Notes: a model not told the origin generated them from the letters alone. Counted from the stretch's first letter, positions 25,352-34,532 are shown. The stretch is DNA of 64,000 nucleotides from DASUAO01 sp035763745 (GCA_035763745.1 DASUAO010000055.1:1-64000), one strand, 5' to 3'. Translations and numbers: made by a program.

Positions 25352-26362
25352 ATGAAGGTGGACGGCGGGATCCCGATGACGGGCATCGGTGCCATCGCCG
25401 AGGCGGCGCAGCGGCTCGAGGAGGTGGGCTACGACGGCGGGCTCACCGCCGAGATGAGCCACGACCCCTTCCTCCCACTCGTCATCGCCGCGGAGCACAC
25501 CGAGACCCTCGAGCTCGGCACGGGGATCGCGGTCGCGTTCGCCCGCAACCCGATGACGCTGGCCAACCTGGGCTACGACCTCCAGGTGTTCAGCAAGGGC
25601 CGGTTCCGGCTCGGGCTCGGCAGCCAGATCAAGCCCCACATCGAGAAGCGGTTCTCGATGCCGTGGTCCCATCCGGCGGCCCGCATGCGGGAGCTGATCC
25701 TCGCGATGCGTGCGATCTGGGCGTGCTGGAACGACGGGACACCGCTCGACTTCCGCGGCGAGTTCTATCGGCACACGCTGATGACGCCGTTCTTCGTCCC
25801 CGGCCCGAACCCCTACGGCGATCCGCGCATCCACCTCGCGGCCGTCGGCGAGCGCATGACCGAGGTGGCCGGCGAGGTGGCCGACGGGGTGATCCTGCAC
25901 GCCTTCACGACCCGCCGGTACGTGGAGGAAGTCACGATCCCCGCGCTGGAGCGAGGCTTCGCACGCGCGGGGCGGACGCGCGACGACTTCGAGATCTCGG
26001 GACCCCTGTTCATCGTCTCCGGCAGCGACGAGGAGGAGCTCGCCCGGGCCCGCGCCGGGACCAAGCAGCAGATCGCGTTCTACGGCTCGACGCCGGCGTA
26101 CCGCGGCGTGCTCGAGCTGCACGGGTGGGGCGACCTCCAGACCGAGCTCAACCGCCTCTCGAAGCAGGGGGAGTGGGTCGCGATGGGCGAGCTCATCACC
26201 GACGACATCCTCGAGGAGTTCGCGGTCGTGGCCGAGCCGGAAGGTGTCCCTGCGGCGATGCTGGCCCGCTACGGCGGCATCGTGGACCGGCTCTCGTTCT
26301 ATGCGCCCTACGAGAGCGACCCTGAGCGGTGGAAGCAGGTGCTGGCCGGCTTCAAGGCCTGA
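25352..26362 (+). CDS. F420-dependent LLM-class oxidoreductase (TIGR03617-like)
   Basis: A 336-residue luciferase-like TIM barrel that probably uses coenzyme F420. It starts MKVDGGIPMTGIGAIAEAAQ, then GYDGGLTAEMSHDPFLPL, LGTGIAVAFARNPMTLANLG and RFRLGLGSQIKPHIEKRF. These are typical of an actinobacterial F420-dependent subgroup. The start is ATG 25352; an in-frame GTG at 25319 with TACGGT at 25304-25309 is the alternative and would add 11 residues. Substrate is unknown. Confidence 0.87.
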   Translation: MKVDGGIPMTGIGAIAEAAQRLEEVGYDGGLTAEMSHDPFLPLVIAAEHTETLELGTGIAVAFARNPMTLANLGYDLQVFSKGRFRLGLGSQIKPHIEKRFSMPWSHPAARMRELILAMRAIWACWNDGTPLDFRGEFYRHTLMTPFFVPGPNPYGDPRIHLAAVGERMTEVAGEVADGVILHAFTTRRYVEEVTIPALERGFARAGRTRDDFEISGPLFIVSGSDEEELARARAGTKQQIAFYGSTPAYRGVLELHGWGDLQTELNRLSKQGEWVAMGELITDDILEEFAVVAEPEGVPAAMLARYGGIVDRLSFYAPYESDPERWKQVLAGFKA

Positions 26363-26452
26363 GCTCGCCGGGGCGGGGCCGCTCAGGCCCCGCTCGGGAT
26401 CGGGTGCGCACACTGGCAGGGTTCGCAGTCCCCTGTCCGTGTGCGGTGCGCC

Positions 26453-26545
26453 GTGAGCGACGACGACCAGACCGAGTCGACCGACCAGGACGGCGGGAAT
26501 CAGGACGACGGGAACGAGGACGACCCGCCCCGCGACGAGCGCTGA
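26453..26545 (+). CDS. Possible very small acidic protein (30 residues)
   Basis: From GTG 26453 a 30-residue reading frame rich in Asp, Glu, Asn and Gln runs to TGA 26543-26545. It is isolated between the LLM gene and the cupin gene. Composition like this is seen in small intrinsically disordered actinobacterial proteins, but there is no motif and no strong ribosome-binding site, so it may be chance. Confidence 0.25.
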   Translation: MSDDDQTESTDQDGGNQDDGNEDDPPRDER

Positions 26546-26660
26546 CGCGCGACCCGCCTGCGCCTCGTACCATCACCGGGCTGCTCGGGACGAGACGCCC
26601 GCGGGAACCAACATCGAGCGCGGACACTTCCGGGTGGGGCCGCGAGGAGGAGCGCACTTG

Positions 26661-26981
26661 ATGGGGAATCGCACGCTCGGCGATGTCGCGACCAAGATGC
26701 TCTTCGAGAACGATCGCGTGCGGGTCTGGGAGCTGGCGCTCGCGCCCGGGGAGTCCTCCGACGTGCACGAGCACACCCTCGACTACCTGCTCGTCCAGCT
26801 CGAGGGCGACAAGATCACCGGTGACTTCGAGCCCGACACCAACGGTGAGTTCCCGCCGGGGTCGGTGGAGGGCGACGTCGCACCCGGCAACGTGTTCTAC
26901 ACGAGGAAGGGTGGCATCGAGACCGCCCGTAACACGGGGACCACGCGGTACCGCGAGATCCTCATCGAGCTGAAGGACTGA
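26661..26981 (+). CDS. Single-domain cupin protein
   Basis: A 106-residue cupin. The first motif is visible around WELALAPGESSDVHEHTLDY (metal-type His residues) and continues to LLVQLEGDK. The second motif region, EGDVAPGNVFYTRKGG, keeps the beta-barrel pattern but lacks the usual His. An AGGAGG ribosome-binding site precedes ATG 26661 by about 10 bases. It is followed 5 bases later by a CoA-transferase gene, so they form an operon. Small cupins can be isomerases, dioxygenases or binding proteins; the role is not defined. Confidence 0.8.
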   Translation: MGNRTLGDVATKMLFENDRVRVWELALAPGESSDVHEHTLDYLLVQLEGDKITGDFEPDTNGEFPPGSVEGDVAPGNVFYTRKGGIETARNTGTTRYREILIELKD

Positions 26982-26986
26982 CGCTG

Positions 26987-28228
26987 TTGCAGCAGCCGGG
27001 CGGGGCGGCGGGAAGCGGATCCGCACCGTTCGGGGCCGGTCCGCATGCAGGCCCTCACGCCGGCCCGCTGCGAGGGCTCCGCGTCCTCGAGGTCGCCACG
27101 CTCTACTCGGCGCCACAGGTCGGTGCCCTGCTCGGTGACCTCGGCGCCGATGTCGTCAAGGTCGAGCAGCGTGGCGGCGACCCGATGCGCGCCATGGGTC
27201 AGCACCGTGACGGCCGCGCCGTCGCGTGGGAGCTCGTCGCGCGGAACAAGCGGTCGATCGTGCTCGACCTCGACGACGCGGCCACCGACGTCCGAGCCGA
27301 CCGGGCGACCGACCGGGACGTGTTCACCCGCCTCGTGGGCGCCGCCGACGTGCTGGTCGAGAACCTCACCCCGGCCGTCCGGACGAGGTGGGGGTGCACG
27401 TACGAGCAGCTCGCCGCGCACAACCCGAGGCTCGTCGTGGTGAGCGTCAGCTGCTACGGGCTGACCGGGCCCTATGCCGATCGACCGGGGGCCGGGACGC
27501 TCGCGGAGGCGTTCGCGGGCCTCACGCACATGACCGGTGAGCCCGACGGCCCTCCCATGCTCTCGTCGGTCGCGGTCGGTGACACGGTCACGGCGTTCTG
27601 GGGCGTGATCGGCGCCCTCGCCGCGTGCTGGGGGCGTGACGCGGGGCGAGGCGGTGACACGGAGCCGCGCGGGCGCCTCGTCGACGTCAGCATGGTCGAG
27701 CCCATGCTGCACGTGATGGCAGGCACGATCGCGGGATGGGATCGTGAGGGTGCACCACCCATCCGGAGCGGGAGTCGGGTCCCGGGTGGCGTCCCGCGCA
27801 ACGTCTATCGCACTGCCGACGACAAGTACGTCGCGGTGTCGGGGACGACCGACGCCCAGGTGGGGCGAGTGCTCGGGATGCTCGGACGCGTCGACGCCGC
27901 TTCCCGCGATCGCTTCGGTACCGCCGCGGCACGTCGGACCTCCGGTGACGAGCTCGACGCGCTGGTGGCCGCGTGGATCGCGGCCCGCCCACGTGACGAC
28001 GTCGTGGCGTCGTTCGTCGGCGCGCGGGTGCCGATCTCGCCCGTCAACGATGCGCGCGACGTGCTCGGCGATCCACAGGTCCGTGTCCGCGGCGCAGTGG
28101 TCGAGCCGGGGCCGGCCCCCGGTCTCGACGCGCACCACGACGAGGTGCTCGCGGACTGGATCGACGGATCAGGGAGCGACGGATCAGGGAGCGACGGATC
28201 AGGGACGGAGAGCGGCTCCCGGGAGTGA
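26987..28228 (+). CDS. CaiB/BaiF family III CoA-transferase
   Basis: A 413-residue family III CoA-transferase. After a Gly/Ala-rich N-terminus come RGLRVLEVATLYSAPQVGAL, LGADVVKVEQRGGDPMR, NKRSIVLDLDD, VENLTPAVR and SVSCYGLTGPYADRPGAGT, all family hallmarks. The start appears to be TTG 26987, 5 bases after the cupin stop; there is no in-frame ATG near the conserved N-terminus. The C-terminus is a run of Asp-Gly-Ser units encoded by a 15-bp tandem repeat and overlaps the convergent SDR gene by 30 bases. Substrate is unknown. Confidence 0.87.
   Translation: MQQPGGAAGSGSAPFGAGPHAGPHAGPLRGLRVLEVATLYSAPQVGALLGDLGADVVKVEQRGGDPMRAMGQHRDGRAVAWELVARNKRSIVLDLDDAATDVRADRATDRDVFTRLVGAADVLVENLTPAVRTRWGCTYEQLAAHNPRLVVVSVSCYGLTGPYADRPGAGTLAEAFAGLTHMTGEPDGPPMLSSVAVGDTVTAFWGVIGALAACWGRDAGRGGDTEPRGRLVDVSMVEPMLHVMAGTIAGWDREGAPPIRSGSRVPGGVPRNVYRTADDKYVAVSGTTDAQVGRVLGMLGRVDAASRDRFGTAAARRTSGDELDALVAAWIAARPRDDVVASFVGARVPISPVNDARDVLGDPQVRVRGAVVEPGPAPGLDAHHDEVLADWIDGSGSDGSGSDGSGTESGSRE
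28163..28205. repeat. 15-bp tandem repeat at the overlap of two convergent genes
   Basis: The unit GACGGATCAGGGAGC occurs at 28163, 28178 and 28193 (last copy partial). It encodes the Asp-Gly-Ser tail of the CoA-transferase on the plus strand and contains the stop codon of the SDR gene (28199-28201) on the other. It shares the 10-mer CGGATCAGGG with the tandem repeat at 18259-18312. Confidence 0.9.
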
Positions 28229-29065
28229 TCCGTCGACGTCCGTGAAGCCGTACGTCGCGGCGAGGGTCTCGGTCGGGATCGCACGGCCCGTCTGCGTCAG
28301 CACCTCGGGATCGGTCGCGAGGGCGACCACACCCCGTCCGACGAAGCGCGGGGTCTCCGCGTCGGCGAGGTCGAATGTCCCCTCGCCGGGAAGGTCGAGG
28401 ACGAAACGCCCTTCCTCGGTCCGGCGAGCCCCGAGCTCCACGATCTCCGTGCGCACGAGACCCGGCCACAGCGACACCACGGTGACGCCGTGCGGCTCGA
28501 GCTCGTGTGCCATGTCGGCCGTCATCTTGTCGAGCGCCGCCTTGCCCACGCCGTACACGACGTTGTGCGCGTACTGCACGGCGCCGGAGGAGGAGACGTT
28601 GACGATGAGTCCCTTCGCGTCGAGCAGCATGGGAGCCGCCAGGACGGACGCCACGTAGTGGGAGCGGACACCGATGTCGAGGACCTGGTCCCAGGCCTCG
28701 ACGGGCAGCTCCCAGAAGGGCTGTCCGAGCCAGGGTGCGAGATCGATCGCCGAATAGACGTTGTTGACGAGCACGTCGAGGCGACCGTGATCCCGAGTGA
28801 CACGCGTGAAGAGCTCCCGCACCGCGTCGTCGTCGTGGTGGTCGCACGCCACTCCGATCGCGCGTCCTCCGCCGGCCTCGATCTCGGTGACCGTGTCGCC
28901 GATCGTGCCGGGGACGGGACCGGCGTCGACGCTGCGCGCGGTGAGCACGACCGTGGCGCCTGCGAGGCCGAGCTCGATCGCGATCCCCTTGCCGATCCCA
29001 CGACTCGCGCCGGTCACGACGGCAACTCTTCCTTCCAGCGGTCGATTCCCTCCGGCGCGGTCCAT
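28199..29065 (-). CDS. Short-chain dehydrogenase/reductase
   Basis: A 288-residue SDR. The NAD(P)-binding motif is VVTGASRGIGKGIAIEL, followed by VLVNNVYSAID and IVNVSSSGA. The active-site pair is YGVGKAALD (Y and K in YxxxK, with VVYGVGK). The insertion LAPWLGQPFWELPVEAWDQV resembles DHRS1-type SDRs. The start is ATG 29065 with CAGGAT 7 bases upstream. Its 3' end overlaps the convergent CoA-transferase gene. Substrate is unknown. Confidence 0.87.
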   Translation of the reverse strand: MDRAGGNRPLEGRVAVVTGASRGIGKGIAIELGLAGATVVLTARSVDAGPVPGTIGDTVTEIEAGGGRAIGVACDHHDDDAVRELFTRVTRDHGRLDVLVNNVYSAIDLAPWLGQPFWELPVEAWDQVLDIGVRSHYVASVLAAPMLLDAKGLIVNVSSSGAVQYAHNVVYGVGKAALDKMTADMAHELEPHGVTVVSLWPGLVRTEIVELGARRTEEGRFVLDLPGEGTFDLADAETPRFVGRGVVALATDPEVLTQTGRAIPTETLAATYGFTDVDGSLPGAALRP

Positions 29066-29131
29066 CGGACAGATCCTGCCAGGTCCGGTCCGGCGATGGC
29101 GCGGCGGGCCGGGGATCGCGACACTGTCCGG

Positions 29132-29560
29132 GTGGGGAGCGCAGAAGCCGCGGTCGGTGCGAGCAACGCCGCGTTCTACGCGGCGTTCGAGGCAGGCGAC
29201 CTCGACGCGATGGCGGCCGTGTGGGAGCACTCGGACCGGTCGACGGTCACCCATCCGGGATGGCCCACGTTGCGCGGCTGGGCGCGGGTGCTCGGTTCGT
29301 TCGAGGCGATCTTCGCCGGGACGCCGTTCATCCAGTTCGTGCTCACCGACGAGCACGTCCACGTCGTGGGCGATGCGGCGTGGGTCACCGTCGACGAGAA
29401 CATCCTCCAGGCGAGCGGATCACCCGACGGTGGAGGGGCGGACACGGAGGAGCTGTCGGGATCTTCGGTCGCGGCGTTGAACGTGTTCACACGTGATGGT
29501 GGGACGTGGCGCATGGTCGCCCACCACGGTTCACCGGTGAGCGCGACCGAGCCGGGCTGA
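29132..29560 (+). CDS. SnoaL-like/NTF2-fold protein
   Basis: A 142-residue small alpha+beta barrel of the SnoaL/NTF2 type. It begins with a helix (NAAFYAAFEAGDLDAMAAVW), then HPGWPTLRGWARVLGSFEAI, and ends with the strand pair VFTRDGGTWRMVAHHGSPV. Such proteins bind small hydrophobic ligands or act as isomerases or hydrolases. GTG 29132 is preferred because GACACT sits 6 bases upstream; ATG 29096 would add 12 unusual residues. It is divergent from the SDR gene. Confidence 0.75.
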   Translation: MGSAEAAVGASNAAFYAAFEAGDLDAMAAVWEHSDRSTVTHPGWPTLRGWARVLGSFEAIFAGTPFIQFVLTDEHVHVVGDAAWVTVDENILQASGSPDGGGADTEELSGSSVAALNVFTRDGGTWRMVAHHGSPVSATEPG

Positions 29561-29614
29561 TGTGCTTCTCGGGCGAACCCGACCGCGTCGCAGCGGCACC
29601 CGCGCCACCCGGCG

Positions 29615-30781
29615 TCAGCCGCTGAGGTCGCCCGTGGCGGTCGCGCGCTCGGCCGCGTGGTCCTGGATCGCCTTGTCGATCGCTCCGGACGCGGCGGTGA
29701 CGAAACGACCTTCGGAGCCGACGATCCAGTCGTAGGACGTCTGCACCGGGTCGAGCTGGCCCTGGAAGTGCGGCATCACGTGGCGGGCGAAGAGCTCGTA
29801 GCTCCGGCGCGTCGCCGCGGGATCGGCCCACTCGTGGCCGAAGATCAAGAACGTGCCGAACCCGCCGGACTGGGTGACGAGCCGCTCGATCTGGCGGATC
29901 GCGTCGTCGGGGGTCCCGATGATCGCGAAGCCGTTGCTGTCGCAGTCCCGGAGGATCGTCTCGACGTCGTCGCCGTCGCCGACCGGGCTCGCCGGGAGCA
30001 CATGGCGGAAGTACCGGGCGAACTCGAGGATCCCGAACTCCACGTCCCGGCGGGCCTGCTCCTTCGTCTCGGCGAGGTGCATCGGTCCCACCAGACGCCA
30101 TCGCGACCGGTCGGCCGGCTGGGAGAACTCGGCCGCTCGCGCCTCCATGACGTCCCAGTGCGCCGCGAGGATGTCGAAGCCCATCTCGGTGGTCGCGCCG
30201 ATGGAGATCAGGCCGAGCCCGTACTTGCCGGCCGCGCGTGGTCCGGCCGGCGAGATCGAGGCGGCGACCGCGAGCTCGATGCCTTCCTGCGAGTAGGGGG
30301 CGAGCTGCAGCCGCGCGTCGTTGATCTCGAACCACTCCGCCTTCGCGCTGACGGTCTCGCCGCGCAGCAGTCGCACGATCACGTCGAGCGCCTCTTCCAT
30401 GCGCGCGCGCTGGGTCTCGGCGGGGATCCCCAGCATGTGTGCGTCGGAGGTCAGCTGTCCGGGACCGCACCCCAACATGGCGCGCCCGCGCGTGAGGTGG
30501 TCGAGGAGGACGAAGCGATCGGCGAGGAGGAGGGGGTGGTGGTACGGCAGGGAGTTCACGCCACTGCCGAGCCGTAGGTGGCGGGTGCGCTCGGCAGCGG
30601 TCGCGATGAACACCTCGGGGGAGGCGATGGTCTCGACACCTCCTGAGTGATGCTCGCCGATCCACGCCTCGTCGAACCCCAGGCGATCGAGGAGGACGAG
30701 GAGGTCGAGGTCGCGCTCGAGTGCGAGCGTGGGGTTCTGCCCGACCGCGTGGAACGGCGCGAGGAAGACGCCGAAGCGCAT
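29615..30781 (-). CDS. LLM-class flavin/F420 oxidoreductase
   Basis: A 388-residue luciferase-like TIM barrel. Signatures are MRFGVFLAPFHAVGQNPT at the start, FDEAWIGEHHSGGVETIASP, LGSGVNSLPYHHPLLLADR and RGRAMLGCGPGQLTSDAHML. It resembles flavin-dependent monooxygenases of the limonene/alkane type. The start ATG 30781 overlaps the stop of the upstream gene by one base (TGATG), so both are translated together. The partner is a dioxygenase-like protein, suggesting oxidation of a shared compound. Confidence 0.85.
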   Translation of the reverse strand: MRFGVFLAPFHAVGQNPTLALERDLDLLVLLDRLGFDEAWIGEHHSGGVETIASPEVFIATAAERTRHLRLGSGVNSLPYHHPLLLADRFVLLDHLTRGRAMLGCGPGQLTSDAHMLGIPAETQRARMEEALDVIVRLLRGETVSAKAEWFEINDARLQLAPYSQEGIELAVAASISPAGPRAAGKYGLGLISIGATTEMGFDILAAHWDVMEARAAEFSQPADRSRWRLVGPMHLAETKEQARRDVEFGILEFARYFRHVLPASPVGDGDDVETILRDCDSNGFAIIGTPDDAIRQIERLVTQSGGFGTFLIFGHEWADPAATRRSYELFARHVMPHFQGQLDPVQTSYDWIVGSEGRFVTAASGAIDKAIQDHAAERATATGDLSG

Positions 30782-31494
30782 CAGGCGCCGGTGGGCAGCT
30801 GCGAGTGGATCCAGCGGTCGAGGGCCGGGCTGCTCTCGAAGCTGGAGATGAGCGCGTAGCGGGTTTCGGTCCCGGGGTGGCACACGACGTGCCACAGCCG
30901 CTGGGTGTCGACGACGAACCGGGCGCCCCGGTGCAGGGGGAGGTGCACCTCCGTGCTCTGGTCGGGGAGACCGTCGGGTCCGTGCTCCATGAGGACCATG
31001 TAGCTGTCGGGGTTGTCGGTGAGCTCGATCCACGAGCGCACCACCCAACCGTCGCCGTCGGGGTTGAAGCGGTTGTTGTCGTCGCGGTGGAAGCTGCGCA
31101 GCGACTCCTCGTAGGACTGCGGCTCGAGGTTGATCACCCGCACGCGCCCGAAGTCGGCGCCCACGGCCTCGACCTCCCGCACGAGCGTGGGACACCGCTC
31201 GGCGTTCTCGGTCCACTGGCCGCCCTTGTCGGGGCGCTCCTCACCCGGCTTCCAGAAGCCCTGGCAGTCGAGCTCGCCGTCGGCGGTGGCGATCGGCGCG
31301 AAGTTGGTGTCGCCGCCGCTCTTCCAGTCCATGTACTCGAGGTCGAGGAACTCGTGCTCGGGCACCGGGGGGTCGAGGTCCCGGAGCACCACGTACCCGT
31401 GTTCGGCGAGCACGTCGAGCCGCTGGTGCGGGGTGTCGAGGGGGATCTCGGACGACCAGTGGGGGAGCTTCAGGTAGTCGGTGACCTGGGCCAT
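30781..31494 (-). CDS. Probable 2-oxoglutarate/Fe(II) oxygenase-like protein
   Basis: A 237-residue protein. The region FHRDDNNRFNPDGDGWVVRS gives an H-x-D, then LPLHRGARFVVDTQRLWHVV and CHPGTETRYALISSF supply a distal His and an Arg. This is the layout of double-stranded beta-helix oxygenases of the aspartyl/asparaginyl hydroxylase type. It is the first gene of a two-gene operon with an LLM oxidoreductase. The family call rests on motif order only, so treat it as probable. Confidence 0.6.
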   Translation of the reverse strand: MAQVTDYLKLPHWSSEIPLDTPHQRLDVLAEHGYVVLRDLDPPVPEHEFLDLEYMDWKSGGDTNFAPIATADGELDCQGFWKPGEERPDKGGQWTENAERCPTLVREVEAVGADFGRVRVINLEPQSYEESLRSFHRDDNNRFNPDGDGWVVRSWIELTDNPDSYMVLMEHGPDGLPDQSTEVHLPLHRGARFVVDTQRLWHVVCHPGTETRYALISSFESSPALDRWIHSQLPTGA

Positions 31495-31639
31495 CGCGCC
31501 AGTGTACGGACCGAGATCGTCGCCGACCGAGCCCCGCATGCACGTTGTGACCAAGGTCCCGAACCGGAGAGCCCGAACGGGCGACCGCGAAGCGGCGACA
31601 CATGATCCGGGTACGGGGAACGAGCCTAGGCTCGCCGCC

Positions 31640-32701
31640 GTGCGAGCGGTGGTGGCCCGGGATCGCCGGCTGGTCGTCGACGAGGTGGCCGATCCCACCC
31701 CGGGGCCCGGTGAGGTGCTGGTCGCGGTGCGCGCGTGCGGGATCTGCGGCTCCGATCTGCACACCCTCGAGCACTCCGAGCACCTCGTGGAGGTCGGCGC
31801 CGCGCTCGGCGCCGACACGGGCTTCGACCCCCGCCACGACTACGTCCTCGGCCACGAGTGGTCCGCGGAGGTCCTGGAGCTCGGGCCCGGCGCGGATGGC
31901 CCCGGGCCGATCGCGGCGGGGGACCTCGTCGTCTCGGTGCCCTACCTCCTGCGTGGTGACGCCATGCTCCCGTTGGGCTTCACCAACGAGGCGCCGGGCG
32001 GGTTCGCCGAGCGGATGTTGCTCACCGCCGCGTTGTGCATCCCCGTGCCCAACGGCCTCGACCATCGCCGGGCGGCGCTCACCGAGCCGATGGCGGTGGG
32101 GCTCCACACCATCGAACGAGCCGGGTTGCGCGACGGTGACGCGGCCGTCGTCGTCGGGTGCGGGCCGATCGGGCTGGCGATCATCGTGTGGCTCGTCGCG
32201 CGTGGGGTCGAGACGATCGTCGCCGCGGACCTCTCACCGGTGCGACGCGCGCTGGCGACGCAGATCGGCGCGCACGAGGTGGTCGATCCCCGCGAGGAGC
32301 CGGCGGTGGATGCCTGGCGTCGGGTCGACGGACTGCGTCCACTCGTGCTGTTCGAGGCCGTCGGGGTGCCGGGGATGCTCGACCAGGCCGTCTTCGACGC
32401 GCCGGCGCGGAGCCGGGTCGTCGTCGCCGGCGTCTGCATGCAGCCGGACACGTTCCGGCCGCTCCTCGCCATCGTGAAGGAGCTCGACCTCCACTTCGTG
32501 TACGCGTACGGCCCCGACGAGTTCGCTGCGACGCTGCGGTCGATCGCGGAGGGCGAGATCGACGTCAGCCCGTTCGTCACCGGCACGGTCGGGCTCGACG
32601 GTGTGGCCGACGCGTTCACGCAGCTCCGGCGCGTGGAAGACCACGTCAAGATCCTCGTCGAGCCCGGCGGCCCGACCCGACCGACGGAGATCCGACTATG
32701 A
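31640..32701 (+). CDS. Zinc-type alcohol dehydrogenase family protein
   Basis: A 353-residue medium-chain dehydrogenase. The catalytic zinc region is ACGICGSDLHTLEHSEH with GHEWSAEV later; the structural-zinc cysteine cluster of classical ADHs is missing, and a longer variable segment is present. The cofactor site is AAVVVGCGPIGLAIIVWL. GTG 31640 is chosen because TAGGCT lies 7 bases upstream. The stop overlaps the start of the next SDR (ATGA), so they form an operon. Substrate is unknown, possibly a secondary alcohol or polyol. Confidence 0.85.
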   Translation: MRAVVARDRRLVVDEVADPTPGPGEVLVAVRACGICGSDLHTLEHSEHLVEVGAALGADTGFDPRHDYVLGHEWSAEVLELGPGADGPGPIAAGDLVVSVPYLLRGDAMLPLGFTNEAPGGFAERMLLTAALCIPVPNGLDHRRAALTEPMAVGLHTIERAGLRDGDAAVVVGCGPIGLAIIVWLVARGVETIVAADLSPVRRALATQIGAHEVVDPREEPAVDAWRRVDGLRPLVLFEAVGVPGMLDQAVFDAPARSRVVVAGVCMQPDTFRPLLAIVKELDLHFVYAYGPDEFAATLRSIAEGEIDVSPFVTGTVGLDGVADAFTQLRRVEDHVKILVEPGGPTRPTEIRL

Positions 32702-33540
32702 GTGCGACCCCCACGCGGCCCCGATCCGGTCGCCTCCACGACAAGGTGGCGATCGTGACCGGGTCGACCCGGGGCATCGGGCGCGCGACCGCGGTGCGCT
32801 TCGCCGAAGAGGGTGCGAAGGTCGTCGTCACGGGCCGCGGTCTCGATGACGGTGCCGCCGTGGAGGCCGAGATCCGAGACGCCGGTGGGCATGCGGTCTT
32901 CGTCCCGACGGACCTGTCGAACGAGGACGACGTGATCGCGATGGTCGCGGCCGCGGTCGAGCACTTCGGAAAGCTCACGACGCTGGTGAACAACGCCGCG
33001 CCGACGGAGCTCATGGGGCCCGGTCGGCTCGATCGGCGCGTCACCGAGCTCGAGAACGACGCGTGGGACTCGATCATGCTGGTCGCGCTCAAGGCGGTGG
33101 TGTGGTGCTGCAAGTACGCCATCCCCGAGATGGCCGAGGCCGGTGGTGGCGCGATCGTGAACATCTCTTCGGCGGCGTCGATGCTCGGGACGCCGGGCCT
33201 CGACACCTACACGGCGGCCAAAGGCGCGCTCAACACGCTGACCCGTTCGATCGCAGTGGAGTACGCGTCCGACAACGTCCGCTCCAACTGCATCGTGTCC
33301 GGGATGGTGCTCAGCAGCGAAGGCGCCTTCAAGATGATGGAGGATCCGGCGATCGGCGGGCCGACGAGGGCCATGCACCTCACCCGGCTCGGCCTGCCGA
33401 TCGACATCGCCAATGCGGCCCTGTTCCTCGCGTCCGACGAGGCGGCGTTCGTGACCGGCGCCGTCATCCCCGTCGACGGTGGTGTCACCGCCCGGATGCC
33501 GGTGCCCGACATCTCCGCCGCGGACGTCGATCTCCACTAG
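32698..33540 (+). CDS. SDR-family oxidoreductase
   Basis: A 280-residue classical SDR. The cofactor motif is IVTGSTRGIGRATAVRF, then LVNNAAPTELMG, IVNISSAASMLG with the catalytic Ser, and TYTAAKGALNTLTRS with Tyr and Lys. The C-terminus has FVTGAVIPVDGGVTA, typical of the family. It overlaps the stop of the alcohol dehydrogenase by 4 bases, so the two enzymes probably act on the same route. Confidence 0.88.
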   Translation: MSATPTRPRSGRLHDKVAIVTGSTRGIGRATAVRFAEEGAKVVVTGRGLDDGAAVEAEIRDAGGHAVFVPTDLSNEDDVIAMVAAAVEHFGKLTTLVNNAAPTELMGPGRLDRRVTELENDAWDSIMLVALKAVVWCCKYAIPEMAEAGGGAIVNISSAASMLGTPGLDTYTAAKGALNTLTRSIAVEYASDNVRSNCIVSGMVLSSEGAFKMMEDPAIGGPTRAMHLTRLGLPIDIANAALFLASDEAAFVTGAVIPVDGGVTARMPVPDISAADVDLH

Positions 33541-33562
33541 CGATCTCGCCGAGAGATCCCGA

Positions 33563-33660
33563 TCAGCCCTGGTCGTCCTTCGAGTAGGTGATCGCGGCGT
33601 CGAGGCTCATCTCGATGTCCTGATGGAACGGGATCAGCCAGACGACGTCCCAAAGCGGTG
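33563..33660 (-). pseudogene. Possible 3' remnant of an unidentified gene
   Basis: On the minus strand, WDVVWLIPFHQDIEMSLDAA followed by a short tail ends at a TGA (33563-33565) with strongly GC-biased third positions. The bias stops abruptly upstream of about 33660 and no plausible start follows. It looks like the tail of a gene whose front is gone, but the piece is too short to identify. Confidence 0.3.
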
Positions 33661-33707
33661 AAGCCCAACGACGGCGTACTTGCGCTCGATGGGCGACACT
33701 GGGGCTG

Positions 33708-34532
33708 ATGACAGCGAGGTCGCGGCTCTCGGTGAGTGCGGTGTCGAGCTGGCGGTGGACGCTCGACGAGGATCTCGCCTTCTGGGCCGAGGCCGGGATC
33801 GACCACGTCGGTCTCTCGTTCCGGAAGCTGTACGAGGCCGGGCTCGATGCCTCGGTCCGTCGTGTCCTCGACCAGGGCGTGCGGGTCTCGAACGTCGTCG
33901 AGCTCGGTTGGAGCGACCTCGACGATCCCACGACATGGCCCGAGCACCGGGAGCGGTTGCTCGCCGCGGTGGAGGTCGCGGCCGCGGTCGGCTCGTCGGG
34001 TGGGTGCTGCCTCGTGCTGACGACGGGCCCGGCCGGTCGCCTCGACTGGGACGAAGCCGCCGACGCGCTGGCCGAGCTGCTCGGGCCGGTGCGCGTCGCC
34101 GCCGTCGCGGACGACGTCCCGCTCACGATCGAGCCGACCGGGCCACTCCGACTCGACCTGAGCTTCGTGACGACCGTGCGCGACGGCGTCGACCTCGCCG
34201 ACCGGCTGGGAGTGGGCGTCTGTGTGGAGGTGAACAGCTGCTTCGCCGAGCGCGGGCTGCTCGACACCGTCCATGACGCAGGGGGAGTGGTCGAGCACGT
34301 GCAGGTGAGCGACTTCGTGATCGGCAGCCTGTGCACGCCCGACCGCGCGGTCCCCGGCGACGGCGACATCCCGCTGGCGCGGATCCTCGAGGGGCTCGAC
34401 GCGGCGGGCTACCGGGGCGCGTACGAGCTGGAGATGGTCGGGCCTCGGATCGAGGAGGAGGGCTACGCGTCGGCGATCACGCGTGGCGTCGCCGCGCTCG
34501 ACCGGATCCTCGGATCGCTCCCCTCGCGCTAG
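33708..34532 (+). CDS. Sugar phosphate isomerase/epimerase-like TIM barrel protein
   Basis: A 274-residue protein of the xylose-isomerase-like TIM-barrel superfamily. Features are WAEAGIDHVGLSFRKLYEAG, then PLTIEPTGPLR (metal Glu), GVCVEVNSCF, VEHVQVSDFVIG (metal His/Asp region) and YRGAYELEMVGPRIEEEGY (C-terminal Glu). Such enzymes use a divalent metal to isomerise sugars or process inositol. ATG 33708 has GACACT 7 bases upstream. It overlaps the convergent monooxygenase gene by 4 bases. Confidence 0.82.
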   Translation: MTARSRLSVSAVSSWRWTLDEDLAFWAEAGIDHVGLSFRKLYEAGLDASVRRVLDQGVRVSNVVELGWSDLDDPTTWPEHRERLLAAVEVAAAVGSSGGCCLVLTTGPAGRLDWDEAADALAELLGPVRVAAVADDVPLTIEPTGPLRLDLSFVTTVRDGVDLADRLGVGVCVEVNSCFAERGLLDTVHDAGGVVEHVQVSDFVIGSLCTPDRAVPGDGDIPLARILEGLDAAGYRGAYELEMVGPRIEEEGYASAITRGVAALDRILGSLPSR

